36,498 nucleotides of DNA from Betaproteobacteria bacterium SG8_39 (GCA_001303445.1 LJTQ01000009.1:1-36498), one strand, 5' to 3'; counted from the stretch's first letter, positions 13,637-23,120 are shown. Notes: a model not told the origin generated them from the sequence alone. Numbers and translations are program-made.

Positions 13637-15114
13637 TCCGCGGGCTCGCGGCTGCCCTCGTCGGCCTGATAGCCGGCTGCGCGGCCCCCGAAGCCTACTT
13701 CCGATCCGCGCCCGACCCGCCGCCGGCCGCTCAGCCGCGGACGCTTGCGCAGTGGCCCTGGCAGGAACTCTGGACCGGCGTCGTGTTCAACGGCCAGAAA
13801 ATCGGCTTCACGCGCCTCGAAATGGGTGTCGCGGCAGGAGCGCCGGAGCGCTTTGAAATCGCTTCCGAAGCCGCAATCCGGCTGCGCTTTCTCGGCGTCG
13901 ACAAGCGCGTCAATCTGCGCGCGCTGGACCGGGTACGCCCGGACCTGACACTCGAGCGGTTTCGTTACCGCTACGAACTCGACGGCAGCCTGCTCGAAGT
14001 CGAGGGACACGCCGACGCAGAGGCGATCGTGTTTGTGGTCTTGGCCTCCGGCGTGCGCGAAGAGCGCCGCATCGCGCTCGATCGTGCCCTATACCCCGCA
14101 AGCGCCATCAACCTCCTGCCCGTGCTGCGTGGTCTGGCGCTCGAGCGCGAGTACCGCTACACCATCTTTCAGGGTGAAACGCAGACGCTCGCCGAGGTCG
14201 AACAGGCGATACGCGGCTGGGAATCGAGCGGCCTGTTTCCCGGCAGCGCCTTCAGGCTGCAGTCGCAGGTCGACGCGCTCGAGAGCACCACCTGGCTCGC
14301 GCCCGACGGGCGGCCGCTGCTCGAGCTTTCGCTCAGCGGGGTGCTGGTCTCCGCCCTCGAGGACGCCGACCGTGCACGGCGCGACCTGGTCACGGCGAGC
14401 CTCAACAAGCAGGAGGCATTGGTCGACTTCAGCCTGCTACGCGCCCCGCCCATCGAGGATGCCCGCCGCGTCTCGCGGCTCGCGATCGTCCTGGAAGACA
14501 TGCCGCCCCGTATCGCGGTTCCATCGGACCCCGGTCAGCAGTGCACCCGCGAGCTGCAACGGGTGCACTGCACGATCGACCGCAGTCGTTCCGGCGGTGC
14601 GCTCGACGATGCGGCACGCCAGCGTTATCTGCGGCCGTCGGTTGCCGTGAGCAGCCTGGACGGCGAGATTGTCGCGCTGGCGCACAGGCTGTCTGCAGGC
14701 GCCGACAGTGCGGAAGCGCGACTGCAGGCCATCGTGCACTGGATGGACGCCAACATCGAAAAGCAGGCCGTCGACGCGTTCACGGCGGTCGAGGTGCTGC
14801 GCGCGGGGCGGGCTGAATGTCAGGGTCACGCCTACCTGCTGGCCGCCCTGGCGCGGGCGATGGGCCTGCCGGCGCGCATCGTCAATGGCATCGTCTACTC
14901 GACCGAGCATGCCGGCTTTCTCTACCACAGCTGGAACGAGGTCTGGCTGTCCGCCGCCGGCTGGCGACCGGTCGATGCGACCTTCGGCCAGTCGCTCGCC
15001 GACGCGACGCACGTCAAGCTGATCGAGGGGGAGCGCCCGGGCGAACTGCTGCCGCTGGTCGGCATGGTGGGACGCACCCGCATCGGGTCCGTCGCCGCCC
15101 TGGCACGCTGGTAG
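13633..15114 (+). CDS. Transglutaminase-like domain lipoprotein, inferred CTG start
   Basis: [34 protein letters not shown] and WRPVDATF supply a Cys-His-Asp triad. Upstream open frame gives (M)[15 protein letters not shown], a lipobox signal peptide. The track starts at GTG 13783, inside the mature protein. Confidence 0.75.
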   Translation: MIRGLAAALVGLIAGCAAPEAYFRSAPDPPPAAQPRTLAQWPWQELWTGVVFNGQKIGFTRLEMGVAAGAPERFEIASEAAIRLRFLGVDKRVNLRALDRVRPDLTLERFRYRYELDGSLLEVEGHADAEAIVFVVLASGVREERRIALDRALYPASAINLLPVLRGLALEREYRYTIFQGETQTLAEVEQAIRGWESSGLFPGSAFRLQSQVDALESTTWLAPDGRPLLELSLSGVLVSALEDADRARRDLVTASLNKQEALVDFSLLRAPPIEDARRVSRLAIVLEDMPPRIAVPSDPGQQCTRELQRVHCTIDRSRSGGALDDAARQRYLRPSVAVSSLDGEIVALAHRLSAGADSAEARLQAIVHWMDANIEKQAVDAFTAVEVLRAGRAECQGHAYLLAALARAMGLPARIVNGIVYSTEHAGFLYHSWNEVWLSAAGWRPVDATFGQSLADATHVKLIEGERPGELLPLVGMVGRTRIGSVAALARW

Positions 15115-15129
15115 AATCGCGAAGCCTCG

Positions 15130-15672
15130 ATGAAGTTCCTGTTCGACCTTTTCCCGATCATTCTGTTTTTCGTCGCCTTCAAGCTGGCGGACATCTACGT
15201 CGCCACGGGGGTTGCGATCGCGGCGACCTTCGCGCAGGTCGGCTGGCTGCGGCTGCGCGGCCGGCGCGTCGACCCCATGCTGTGGGCGAGCCTTGCGATC
15301 ATCGTCGTCTTCGGCGGCGCGACCCTGTTGCTGCGCGACGAGACGTTCATCAAATGGAAGCCCACCGTGCTGTACTGGCTCTTCGCACTGACGCTCAGCG
15401 GCAGCCTGCTGTTCTTCCGCAAGAACCTGTTGCGCACGCTGCTCAGAAGCCAGGTCGTGCTGCCCGACTCGGTGTGGGCCCGCCTCAACTGGAGCTGGGC
15501 CGGTTTCTTTGCCTTCATGGGCGCGGCGAATCTGTACGTGGCCTACAGCTTCCCCACCGATTTCTGGGTCAACTTCAAGCTGTTCGGCGGTGTCGGGCTG
15601 ATGCTGCTGTTCGTGATCGCGCAGGCGTTCTTCCTCTCCAAGTACATCGAAGAAGGCGGCAGCGAAACGTGA
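15130..15672 (+). CDS. yciB: Inner membrane septation protein A family (YciB/IspZ)
   Basis: [30 protein letters not shown]...[16 protein letters not shown]...[21 protein letters not shown]. Confidence 0.96.
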   Translation: MKFLFDLFPIILFFVAFKLADIYVATGVAIAATFAQVGWLRLRGRRVDPMLWASLAIIVVFGGATLLLRDETFIKWKPTVLYWLFALTLSGSLLFFRKNLLRTLLRSQVVLPDSVWARLNWSWAGFFAFMGAANLYVAYSFPTDFWVNFKLFGGVGLMLLFVIAQAFFLSKYIEEGGSET

Positions 15673-15941
15673 GCGTCGAAGCCGAGATTCGCGCGCGCCT
15701 CGCGGGACTCGAGCCCGAACTGATCGAACTCGTCGACGAGAGTGAACGCCACAGGGGTCACGCGGGCTGGCAGCCCGGTGGCGGCACGCATTGGCGGCTG
15801 CGCCTCGTTTCGCCCCGCTTCGCCGGCAAGACGACCCTCGCCCGCCACCGCATGGTGTATCAAACGCTTGGCGATCTGATGCAGCACCCGATCCATGCGC
15901 TCGCCATCCAGGCGCGCGCACCCGGCGAGCCAGAGACATGA
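15669..15941 (+). CDS. BolA family protein
   Basis: GTG start in GTGA overlap with yci[35 protein letters not shown]...[38 protein letters not shown]. Confidence 0.9.
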   Translation: MSVEAEIRARLAGLEPELIELVDESERHRGHAGWQPGGGTHWRLRLVSPRFAGKTTLARHRMVYQTLGDLMQHPIHALAIQARAPGEPET

Positions 15942-15964
15942 TTCTTTCCAGGAAAAGGACCCCG

Positions 15965-16756
15965 ATGAACCGACCCCAGCTCTTGATCACGACCTTTTCG
16001 ATCGTCGCGGCGCTGTCGGCGCCCGCGCTGCATGCGCAAAGCGACGCGGTGGCAACGGTCAACGGCGAGAAGATTCCCGGCAGCTACATGGAATTCATGC
16101 TGAGCACGCAGGAGGGCAGGCCGGCGGCGCAGAACCCCGAGCAGCTGCGCAACGTGATTCGCGAGAACCTCATCAACCAGGAAGTCGTTGTGCAGGAGGC
16201 AAAGCGCAGCGGGATGCTGGACAAGCCTGACGTGAAGGCTCGGCTCGCAATCGGCGAGCGCCGTGCGGTTGCGCAGCTGTACATGCAGGAGTGGCTCAAG
16301 GCGAACCCGGTGACCGATGAGGACGTACGCAAGGCCTACGATGAGGCGCGCGCGCAAGCGGGCGGCAAGGAGTACCACGCGCGCCACATTCTGGTCGACA
16401 ACGAGGGCGACGCGCAGCGCGTCATTCGCGAGCTGAACGCGGGCGCGAGCTTTGAAACGCTTGCCTCGGAATCGAAGGATCCCGGCAGCAAGGCCCGTGG
16501 CGGCGATCTCGGCTGGGCGCTGCCGACGGTCTACGTCAAGCCGTTTGCGGACGCGATGGTGAAGCTCGACAAGGGCCAGACCACGTCCGCGCCGGTGCGC
16601 ACCCAGTTCGGTTATCACGTGATCCGCCTCGATGACGTGCGCGATGTCCAGGTGCCGCCGTTCGAAAAGGTCGAGCAGCGCATTCGGCAGCAGCTCACGC
16701 AACGCAAAGTCGCGACCCGCGTCAACGAGCTGCGCGACAAGGCGAAGATCGAGTAG
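15965..16756 (+). CDS. Periplasmic PpiC-type (parvulin) peptidyl-prolyl isomerase
   Basis: Signal peptide, YHARHILVDNEGDAQRVIRELNAGASFETLASESKDPGSKARGGDLGW, FGYHVIRLDDVR. Confidence 0.93.
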   Translation: MNRPQLLITTFSIVAALSAPALHAQSDAVATVNGEKIPGSYMEFMLSTQEGRPAAQNPEQLRNVIRENLINQEVVVQEAKRSGMLDKPDVKARLAIGERRAVAQLYMQEWLKANPVTDEDVRKAYDEARAQAGGKEYHARHILVDNEGDAQRVIRELNAGASFETLASESKDPGSKARGGDLGWALPTVYVKPFADAMVKLDKGQTTSAPVRTQFGYHVIRLDDVRDVQVPPFEKVEQRIRQQLTQRKVATRVNELRDKAKIE

Positions 16757-16773
16757 CCCGGTCGGCCGCGGCC

Positions 16774-17334
16774 ATGAGCGCGGAGATCCTGCACCGCGAG
16801 GACGGGCCGCAGGGCGCCGAATTCCTGGTCGTGCACGGCAACCTGCTGGAGGAGCCGGCGGACGCGGTGGTCAACGCCGCCAACGGGCGCCTCGCACACG
16901 GCGGCGGAGTTGCCGGCATCTTGTCGCGCGCCGCGGGGCCGGCGATGCAGGAAGAATCGGACCGCATCGTGCATGCACGCGGCCCCCTGCCGACGGGCAG
17001 CGCCGTCACCACCGGCGCGGGCCAGCTGCCATTCAAGGGCGTGGTGCACGCCGTCGGACCGCGCCAGGGCGAAGGCGACGAGGCCGGCCTGCTGCTGCGC
17101 GCCCTGACCGCGGCATTCGAGCAGGCCAGTGCGGCCGGCTGGTCCTCGCTCGCCTTTCCCGCGGTATCGAGCGGCATCTTCGCGGTGCCGGTCGGCGTCT
17201 GTGCGCACGCCTATGTGCGCGCCGCGCGCGACTGGCTGGCGCGCAGCCCGCGCCCTGCCCTAAGAACGCTGCGCCTGTGCCTGCGCGACCAGCCGCTGAT
17301 CGATGCGGTGCTCGCCGAGCTACGGCGCGCGTAA
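16774..17334 (+). CDS. Macro-domain protein
   Basis: VHGNLLEEPADAVVNAANGRLAHGGGVAGILSRAAG...FPAVSSGIFAVPVGVCAH. Confidence 0.92.
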   Translation: MSAEILHREDGPQGAEFLVVHGNLLEEPADAVVNAANGRLAHGGGVAGILSRAAGPAMQEESDRIVHARGPLPTGSAVTTGAGQLPFKGVVHAVGPRQGEGDEAGLLLRALTAAFEQASAAGWSSLAFPAVSSGIFAVPVGVCAHAYVRAARDWLARSPRPALRTLRLCLRDQPLIDAVLAELRRA

Positions 17335-17389
17335 GGTTGAGCGCGGTTCGCGCGACTGACAGGGGTCACCCCGACCGAGGCTTGATGAC

Positions 17390-17983
17390 ATGAACCGGAT
17401 CACCGCCCTGCTATTTGCCACCACCCTGCTCGCCAGTGCCCTCCAGCCTGCGGCAGCCGCAAGCGCGAAGGCCACGTTCGCCGCCGGCTGCTTCTGGTGC
17501 CTGGAAGAAGCGATGGACAAGGTTCCGGGCGTCCTCACGACGACGTCGGGTTACATCGGCGGCACGACGAAGAACCCGAGCTACGAGCAGGTGTCGAGCG
17601 GCCGCAGCGGCCATGCCGAAGCCGTGGAAGTCGTCTACGACCCGAGCAAGGTCAGCTACGAAACGCTGCTCGACGCGTTCTGGAAGAACCACGATCCGAC
17701 GGTGACCAACCGCCAGTTCTGCGACGTCGGCTCGCAATACCGGCCGGCGATCTTCTACCACGACGCGGAACAGAAGCGCCTCGCCGAAGCCTCCAAGGCC
17801 AAGGTCATTCAGACCAAGACATTTCCGCAGGCGGTGCACACGCCGATCGAGCAGGCGGGCACCTTCTGGCCCGCCGAGGACTACCATCAGGACTACTACA
17901 GGAAGAATCCGGCGCGTTACAAGTATTACGTCACCGGCTGCGGCCGCTACCGGCGTCTAGAACAGCTCTGGGGCAAGCGCTAA
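17390..17983 (+). CDS. msrA: Peptide-methionine (S)-S-oxide reductase MsrA, with predicted signal peptide
   Basis: N-terminal MNRITALLFATTLLASALQPAAAAS, then FAAGCFWCLEEAMDKVPGVLTTTSGYIGG, QYRPAIFYHDAEQ. Confidence 0.95.
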   Translation: MNRITALLFATTLLASALQPAAAASAKATFAAGCFWCLEEAMDKVPGVLTTTSGYIGGTTKNPSYEQVSSGRSGHAEAVEVVYDPSKVSYETLLDAFWKNHDPTVTNRQFCDVGSQYRPAIFYHDAEQKRLAEASKAKVIQTKTFPQAVHTPIEQAGTFWPAEDYHQDYYRKNPARYKYYVTGCGRYRRLEQLWGKR

Positions 17984-17984
17984 A

Positions 17985-18596
17985 TCAGAACTTGCGCACG
18001 CGCTCGATGTCGGAGACCCGCCCGCCGACGAAGGTGATCGTTGTAGTGAAGGGATCGGCGACAGTCGGCAGGTAGGTCCAGGTCGCGACCGACCAGCCCA
18101 CACGCGCGGGCCCGCGCAGGTAGGGACCGACCTGCACGGTCGAGGGCGCCGCGTAGGCGATGCCCTGGTCGGCGCCGAAATCGGGAGGGCCCGCATAACC
18201 GAGCACCTCGCCCTCGGTCATGCCGCGCTGGATGCTGATGTACTTGCGAAACTCCAGGCCGCGCGGCTCCGGCGGCTCGGCGGCCGCGCGCTCGGCTGCG
18301 AGCCGCGCGTCCTCGGCCTGGCGCGCCGCGATGCGCTTTTCCATGCGCTCGCCCTGGCAGCGGATCGTGTAGCACTCCTGGGTATCGGGCGAGGGCTCGC
18401 CCGGCTGCGCCTGGATGGCGATGCGCTCGGCGGTCACGCCCGGCGGCGGCGGAGAATTCGAAAAGTGCGTCGTGCCCGCGGCATCGACCCAGCGGTAGAC
18501 CTGTTGTGCCGCGACGTCGATCGTCGCCAGCGCGAGGCACAGCGCGACCCCAAGCAGACGCAGAGACGCTTGCAGTTTCCCAGGCCAATCAGACAC
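17985..18596 (-). CDS. DUF4124-domain protein
   Basis: Signal peptide followed by QQVYRWVDAAGTTHFSNSPPPPGV, characteristic of DUF4124. Tail-to-tail with msrA, 1 bp apart. Confidence 0.85.
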   Translation of the reverse strand: MSDWPGKLQASLRLLGVALCLALATIDVAAQQVYRWVDAAGTTHFSNSPPPPGVTAERIAIQAQPGEPSPDTQECYTIRCQGERMEKRIAARQAEDARLAAERAAAEPPEPRGLEFRKYISIQRGMTEGEVLGYAGPPDFGADQGIAYAAPSTVQVGPYLRGPARVGWSVATWTYLPTVADPFTTTITFVGGRVSDIERVRKF

Positions 18597-18818
18597 CTAG
18601 AACTCCATCCAGCGAGGCACAAGCAACTGCCGATGTCTGCAATGATATGCCAGCACGCCGCAGCTGCGGGGCGCTCACCCGCTTTGATCAATAGGTGCTA
18701 AATCCTATGTCGCCTCCTGCTGAGCGCCTGGCAAACGGTCGTGGACCACCGGCGCGGACGCGGCAAAGCCGGCGCAAAGGCCGCCGGTTTCGCCGGTCCG
18801 CAAACGGGAACTTCGCGC

Positions 18819-18983
18819 CTACTTCTTCTTCTCCTTGCAACTCGGGTCGTCGGGTGTCTTCTTGCAGTCCACCGGCGGTTTCTGTTGAGTGTCGCTCGAA
18901 CCCGCAAGCGCGGCGCCAACCGAGCCGCCAACGAGGCCGGCGGCGAGAAGCAGCAGCGCGAACTTGGAAAGTGCCTGTTTCAT
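18819..18983 (-). CDS. Small secreted protein, 54 aa, function unknown
   Basis: Translated by hand: MKQALSKFALLLLAAGLVGGSVGAALAGSSDTQQKPPVDCKKTPDDPSCKEKKK*. AGGAG upstream of ATG, clear signal peptide, two Cys. Not in the ORF track. Confidence 0.72.
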   Translation of the reverse strand: MKQALSKFALLLLAAGLVGGSVGAALAGSSDTQQKPPVDCKKTPDDPSCKEKKK

Positions 18984-19221
18984 CTGAGATCTCCTAACGA
19001 TCGGGATTGAGAAAGAGTCCGTCGGACTCGCCTGGCACTAAGCGCGCTTCGTGCCAGCCCATGGAAATCCCCTGGATTCAGCGAGTTGACGCACAGCGCG
19101 CGGTACGCCCGAGGGGCGCGCTGTCGCCCGCCCGTTGCAGCCCGCATTCGCGGGATGCGCCAAGCGACTGATTGGTCGACGTTAGTGCCTGTGACCCAAA
19201 ACAGACAGGAACAGCGCCTGG

Positions 19222-19968
19222 CTAGCGGCCACCGGAGACGTCAATCACCGCGCCGTGCACGTATGAGGCGGCGTCGGATGCCAGCCAGAGGACGGTTTCA
19301 GCAATCTCCTGCGGTGAGCCGGCGCGACCGATCGGCACCGTCGGAGCCACCGCGTCGATGGTCGCCTGGCCGCCGTGGGCTTCGTGAATGGCGGTCTCGA
19401 TCATGCCTGGACGAATCGCGTTGACGCGCACCCCCTCCTTGCCGACTTCCTTCGCCAGACCGACCGTCATGCTGTCCAGGGCGCCTTTGCTCGCCGCGTA
19501 AGGCGTCTCCGATGGCAGGCCGCCGTGGCGCGCGGCCACCGAGGATATCGTCACAATCGAGCCCCCCGTGCCGCCGTGCCGGGTCGACATGCGGCGCAGG
19601 GCCTCACGATTGCAGTAAAAGACGCTGAAGGTGTTGGCGGCGAAGACCTGCTCCAGCAGGCTCCGATCCATTTCGTCCGCGCGACATTGCCGTCCGATGA
19701 TGCCCGCATTGTTGACCAGCACGTCCACCCGGCCGAGCTGGCGGTCGACCTCGGCAAACAGCCGCTTGACCTCGTCGTCGCGGCTGACGTCGGCCTGCAG
19801 GGCGACCGCGCGCTGTCCCTGCGCGCGGATCTCGCTCGCGATCGCCTCCGCCGGTCCCTGGCTGCGCGCGTAATTCACGCAGACGTCATAGCCGCGCGCC
19901 CCGGCGAGCCGCGCAACCGCCGCGCCGATGCCACGTCCCGCGCCCGTCACCACCATGATTTTCGCCAT
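19222..19968 (-). CDS. SDR-family oxidoreductase
   Basis: VVTGAGRGIGAAVARLAG, VLVNNAGIIG, YAASKGALDSMTVGLAKEVG, VRVNAIRPGMIET. Confidence 0.95.
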   Translation of the reverse strand: MAKIMVVTGAGRGIGAAVARLAGARGYDVCVNYARSQGPAEAIASEIRAQGQRAVALQADVSRDDEVKRLFAEVDRQLGRVDVLVNNAGIIGRQCRADEMDRSLLEQVFAANTFSVFYCNREALRRMSTRHGGTGGSIVTISSVAARHGGLPSETPYAASKGALDSMTVGLAKEVGKEGVRVNAIRPGMIETAIHEAHGGQATIDAVAPTVPIGRAGSPQEIAETVLWLASDAASYVHGAVIDVSGGR

Positions 19969-19985
19969 GCTCTGTTCTGCTCCGT

Positions 19986-22319
19986 TCAGCGGCGCGCGAC
20001 GCTGATCGCGCGCCAGATCTTTTCACTCGTCAGCGGCATGTCGAGCGCCTTGACCCCGAGCGGCGCCAGCGCATCGAGCACCGCGTTCACCAGCGACGGA
20101 CAGGCGCCATGGGTGCCCGCCTCGCCGGCGCCTTTCGCACCCAGCGGGTTGAGCGCGGTCGGCGAATGCTCGTCGAACGCCGTCCGCATGACGGTCGGCA
20201 TGTCGCTCGCACGCGGCATGGCATAGTCCATCAACGAGCCCGTGAGCAGCTGGCCGCTCTCGGGATCGTAGACGCAGTGCTCGAGCAGCGCTTGGCCGAA
20301 GCCCTGCGCCATGCCGCCGTGCATCTGCCCCTCGGCGACCAGCGGGTTGACGACGGTCCCGATGTCGTCGACCGCCGTATGCCGGGTGATTTCCAGCACG
20401 CCGCTTTCGGGATCGATCTCCACCTCGCAAATCTGGCAGCCGTTCGGCCAGCTCTGCCCCCCAACCGTCTTCTCCGCGCGAGCGACGATCTGGCCGCCCG
20501 GCGCGCGCGAGGCGAGCGCGCGCAGCTCGATCGTCCGGTCGGTGCCGCCAACGCGAAAGGCGCCATCGGCGAACTCCAGATCCGCCTCCGCAGTCTCGAG
20601 TGCCTCCGCCGCCAGCGCGCGTGCGGCTTCGATGAGGGCCAGCGCGCCCTCGCGTACCGCGCTGCCACCGACTTGCAGGCTGCGCGAGCCTCCGGAGCCA
20701 CCGCCGGACACAATCAGGTCAGTGTCGCCCTGGATGGTGCGTACCACAGCCGGCTCGACACCGAGCGCATCGGCTGCGATCTGTGCATAGGCGGTCGCCA
20801 GGCCGGTGCCCATCGACTGCGTGCCGGAGTGCACCGTCACAGCGCCCGCGCCGTCGATCGACATGCGCACCTCCTCGACCAGCCGCGCGCTGCCGGTCAC
20901 TTCGATGTAGAACGCCAGACCGCGTCCGGCGAGGCGCCCGCGCCGTTGCGCATCCTTGCGGCGCTGCTCGAATCCGTCCCAGTCCGCCAGCTTGAGCGCA
21001 CGCCCGAGCAAGGCGGGAAAATCGCCGCTGTCGAAGACCGCGCCGACCGCGTTTTCGTAAGGCAGCTTCGCCGGCGGCACCAGGTTGCGCCGGCGCAGCG
21101 CGACCGGGTCGACCTCCAACTCGCGCGCGGCACGCGAAACCAGCCGCTCCATGAGATAGCCCGCCTCCGGGCGCCCGGCGCCGCGGTAGGCATCGACCGG
21201 CACCGTATGGGTGAACAGCATCCGCACTTCGTGGTCGATGAGTGGAATGTCGTAGGCGCCGGTCGCGGCACGTACGCCGGACATCGCCGGCACCGAGGCA
21301 CCGAAGTTGGAGACATAGGCACCGATGTTCGCCAGTGTGCGAATGCGCAATGCGAGAAAGCGGTGCTCGGCATCCAGCGCGAGCGCCGCCTGGCTCACGT
21401 TGTCGCGCCCGTGCGCTTCGGCGAAAAACATCTCGGAACGATCGCCGCGCCAACGCACCGGCCGGCCGAGCTGGTGCGCGGCGAACAGCAGCGCGGCGTA
21501 TTCCGGGGCACCATGGCCGCGCAGTCCAAAGGATCCGCCCAGATCGTTGCAGGTCACGCGCAGCTTTTCCTTGGCGATGCCGAGCGTGCCTTCGGCCAGC
21601 TGCAGGCGCAGCGCGTGCGTATTCTGTGTCGGGCAGTGCAGATGGTATTTGTCGGTCGCGGCATCGTACGTGGCGATCGCCGAGCGTGGCTCGAGGGGAT
21701 TGCCGACGACACGGTTATTGACCAGCGCGATCTCGACCACCTGCGTGGCGCGGGCAAAGGCCGCATCGACCGCCTTGGCGTCGCCCTTGCGGTAAACCGC
21801 TGCGATGTTGCCGTAGCCCGGGAGGAAGGCCTGCGGCCAGACCCGCGGCGCGTCGTCCTGTCCGCTCGCGGCAAGCTCGGTCACTGCGGGCTTCGGCGCC
21901 CAGTCGATCTCGATCCGCTCGGCCGCGTCGCGCGCCTGCTCGCGCGTCTGCGCCACCACCATCGCGACCGGATCGCCAACGTAGCGTGCCGCATCCGGCG
22001 TGAGTGCGTAGCGCGGCGCATCCCGCATCGGCTCGCCGTCCGGCCGTTTGTGCATGCGGTTGAACGGCAGCGGCCTGAGGCCGGCGGCAACGATGTCGTG
22101 CCCAGTGTACACCGCCAGCACGCCGGGCGCGGCACGCGCCGCGCTGACGTCGATCGTGCGAATCTCGGCATGCGCGTGCGGCGAGCGATGAAACACGGCA
22201 TGCGCCGCTCCCGGCGCGTCGAGGTCGTCGGCGTAGCGTCCACGTCCGCTCAGCAGCGCGTCGTCCTCGAGACGGCGCAGCGGGTGGCCGATCCACTGAC
22301 TGTGGGCGTGCTGCGTCAT
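19986..22319 (-). CDS. Xanthine dehydrogenase/CO dehydrogenase-family molybdopterin-binding (large) subunit
   Basis: GHPLRRLEDDALLSGRGRYADDL, GSFGLRGHGAPEYAALLFAA, VDAYRGAGRPEAGYLMER, NPLGAKGAGEAGT with the terminal Glu motif. Confidence 0.95.
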   Translation of the reverse strand: MTQHAHSQWIGHPLRRLEDDALLSGRGRYADDLDAPGAAHAVFHRSPHAHAEIRTIDVSAARAAPGVLAVYTGHDIVAAGLRPLPFNRMHKRPDGEPMRDAPRYALTPDAARYVGDPVAMVVAQTREQARDAAERIEIDWAPKPAVTELAASGQDDAPRVWPQAFLPGYGNIAAVYRKGDAKAVDAAFARATQVVEIALVNNRVVGNPLEPRSAIATYDAATDKYHLHCPTQNTHALRLQLAEGTLGIAKEKLRVTCNDLGGSFGLRGHGAPEYAALLFAAHQLGRPVRWRGDRSEMFFAEAHGRDNVSQAALALDAEHRFLALRIRTLANIGAYVSNFGASVPAMSGVRAATGAYDIPLIDHEVRMLFTHTVPVDAYRGAGRPEAGYLMERLVSRAARELEVDPVALRRRNLVPPAKLPYENAVGAVFDSGDFPALLGRALKLADWDGFEQRRKDAQRRGRLAGRGLAFYIEVTGSARLVEEVRMSIDGAGAVTVHSGTQSMGTGLATAYAQIAADALGVEPAVVRTIQGDTDLIVSGGGSGGSRSLQVGGSAVREGALALIEAARALAAEALETAEADLEFADGAFRVGGTDRTIELRALASRAPGGQIVARAEKTVGGQSWPNGCQICEVEIDPESGVLEITRHTAVDDIGTVVNPLVAEGQMHGGMAQGFGQALLEHCVYDPESGQLLTGSLMDYAMPRASDMPTVMRTAFDEHSPTALNPLGAKGAGEAGTHGACPSLVNAVLDALAPLGVKALDMPLTSEKIWRAISVARR

Positions 22320-22322
22320 CGT

Positions 22323-23120
22323 TCAGCGTCCGCGGAACACGGGCTTGCGCTTCTGCATGAACGCCGTGCGCCCCTCCCGGTAGTCCTCGCTGTTGAAGCA
22401 GGCGTCGATGCGCCGCTTGAGCTCGGCGAGATCGCGCGCCGACTCGGTCTCGATCACCTGCCGGATGCCGAACTTCACCTCCGACAGCGTGAGCGGCGCA
22501 TTTTCCGCCACCAGCGTGAGGTATTCGCCGAGCGCAGCATCGAGCTCGGCCACCGGCACCACGCGATTGACGAATCCCATGCGCAGCGCGTCCGCCGCGT
22601 CGAACTTGCGCGCGCTGAAGAAGATGTCTGCAGTGTTCGCCGCCCCCATGAGGTCGACGAAACGCTTCAGGCCGGGATAGTTGTAGCCCAGGCCGAGACG
22701 GCCGGCCGGCATGCGGAACACCGCATCATCCGCGGCGATGCGCAGGTCGCAGGCTGCCGCGAGCCCCAGGCCGCCGCCAAAGCAGATGCCGCGAATGCGC
22801 GCGATCACCGGCTTGTCGCAGCCGATGGGCGCGAGATAGGCCGCCTCCACCGACTTGTTGTACGTCGTCTGCGCCTCCGCGCTGGCGCGCGCGCTCTCGA
22901 ACTGGGAAATGTCGGCGCCCGAGATGAATGCCCGCTCTCCGTCGCCGGTGACCACGACCGCGCGCACCTCCGGATCGGCATTGAACGTTTGCATCGCCTG
23001 GGGGAACGCCTGCCACATGTCCTGGCTCACCGCGTTGTGCTTGGCGACGTTGGAAAACACGATCCAGCCGATCGCGCCTTCCTTGCGCGTGAGAAGTCTG
23101 CCTGCCTGCGGGGCGTTCAT
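22323..23120 (-). CDS. Enoyl-CoA hydratase/isomerase (crotonase) superfamily protein
   Basis: MNAPQAGRLLTRKEGAIGWIVFSNVAKHNAVS...ERAFISGADISQFE...GGGLGLAAACDLRIAADD. ATG at 23120; the longer listed ORF is an upstream read-through frame. Confidence 0.92.
   Translation of the reverse strand: MNAPQAGRLLTRKEGAIGWIVFSNVAKHNAVSQDMWQAFPQAMQTFNADPEVRAVVVTGDGERAFISGADISQFESARASAEAQTTYNKSVEAAYLAPIGCDKPVIARIRGICFGGGLGLAAACDLRIAADDAVFRMPAGRLGLGYNYPGLKRFVDLMGAANTADIFFSARKFDAADALRMGFVNRVVPVAELDAALGEYLTLVAENAPLTLSEVKFGIRQVIETESARDLAELKRRIDACFNSEDYREGRTAFMQKRKPVFRGR

Noticed and set aside
14437-16062. 541-aa minus-strand ORF
   Set aside because: Antisense to the transglutaminase-like gene, yciB and bolA; no domain signature.
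18673-18718. TTGATCAA and the short inverted repeat ATAGG-N8-CCTAT near 18690-18710 considered as regulatory sites
   Set aside because: TTGATCAA lacks the N4 spacer of a FNR box, and 5-bp arms are expected by chance; no supporting promoter found.
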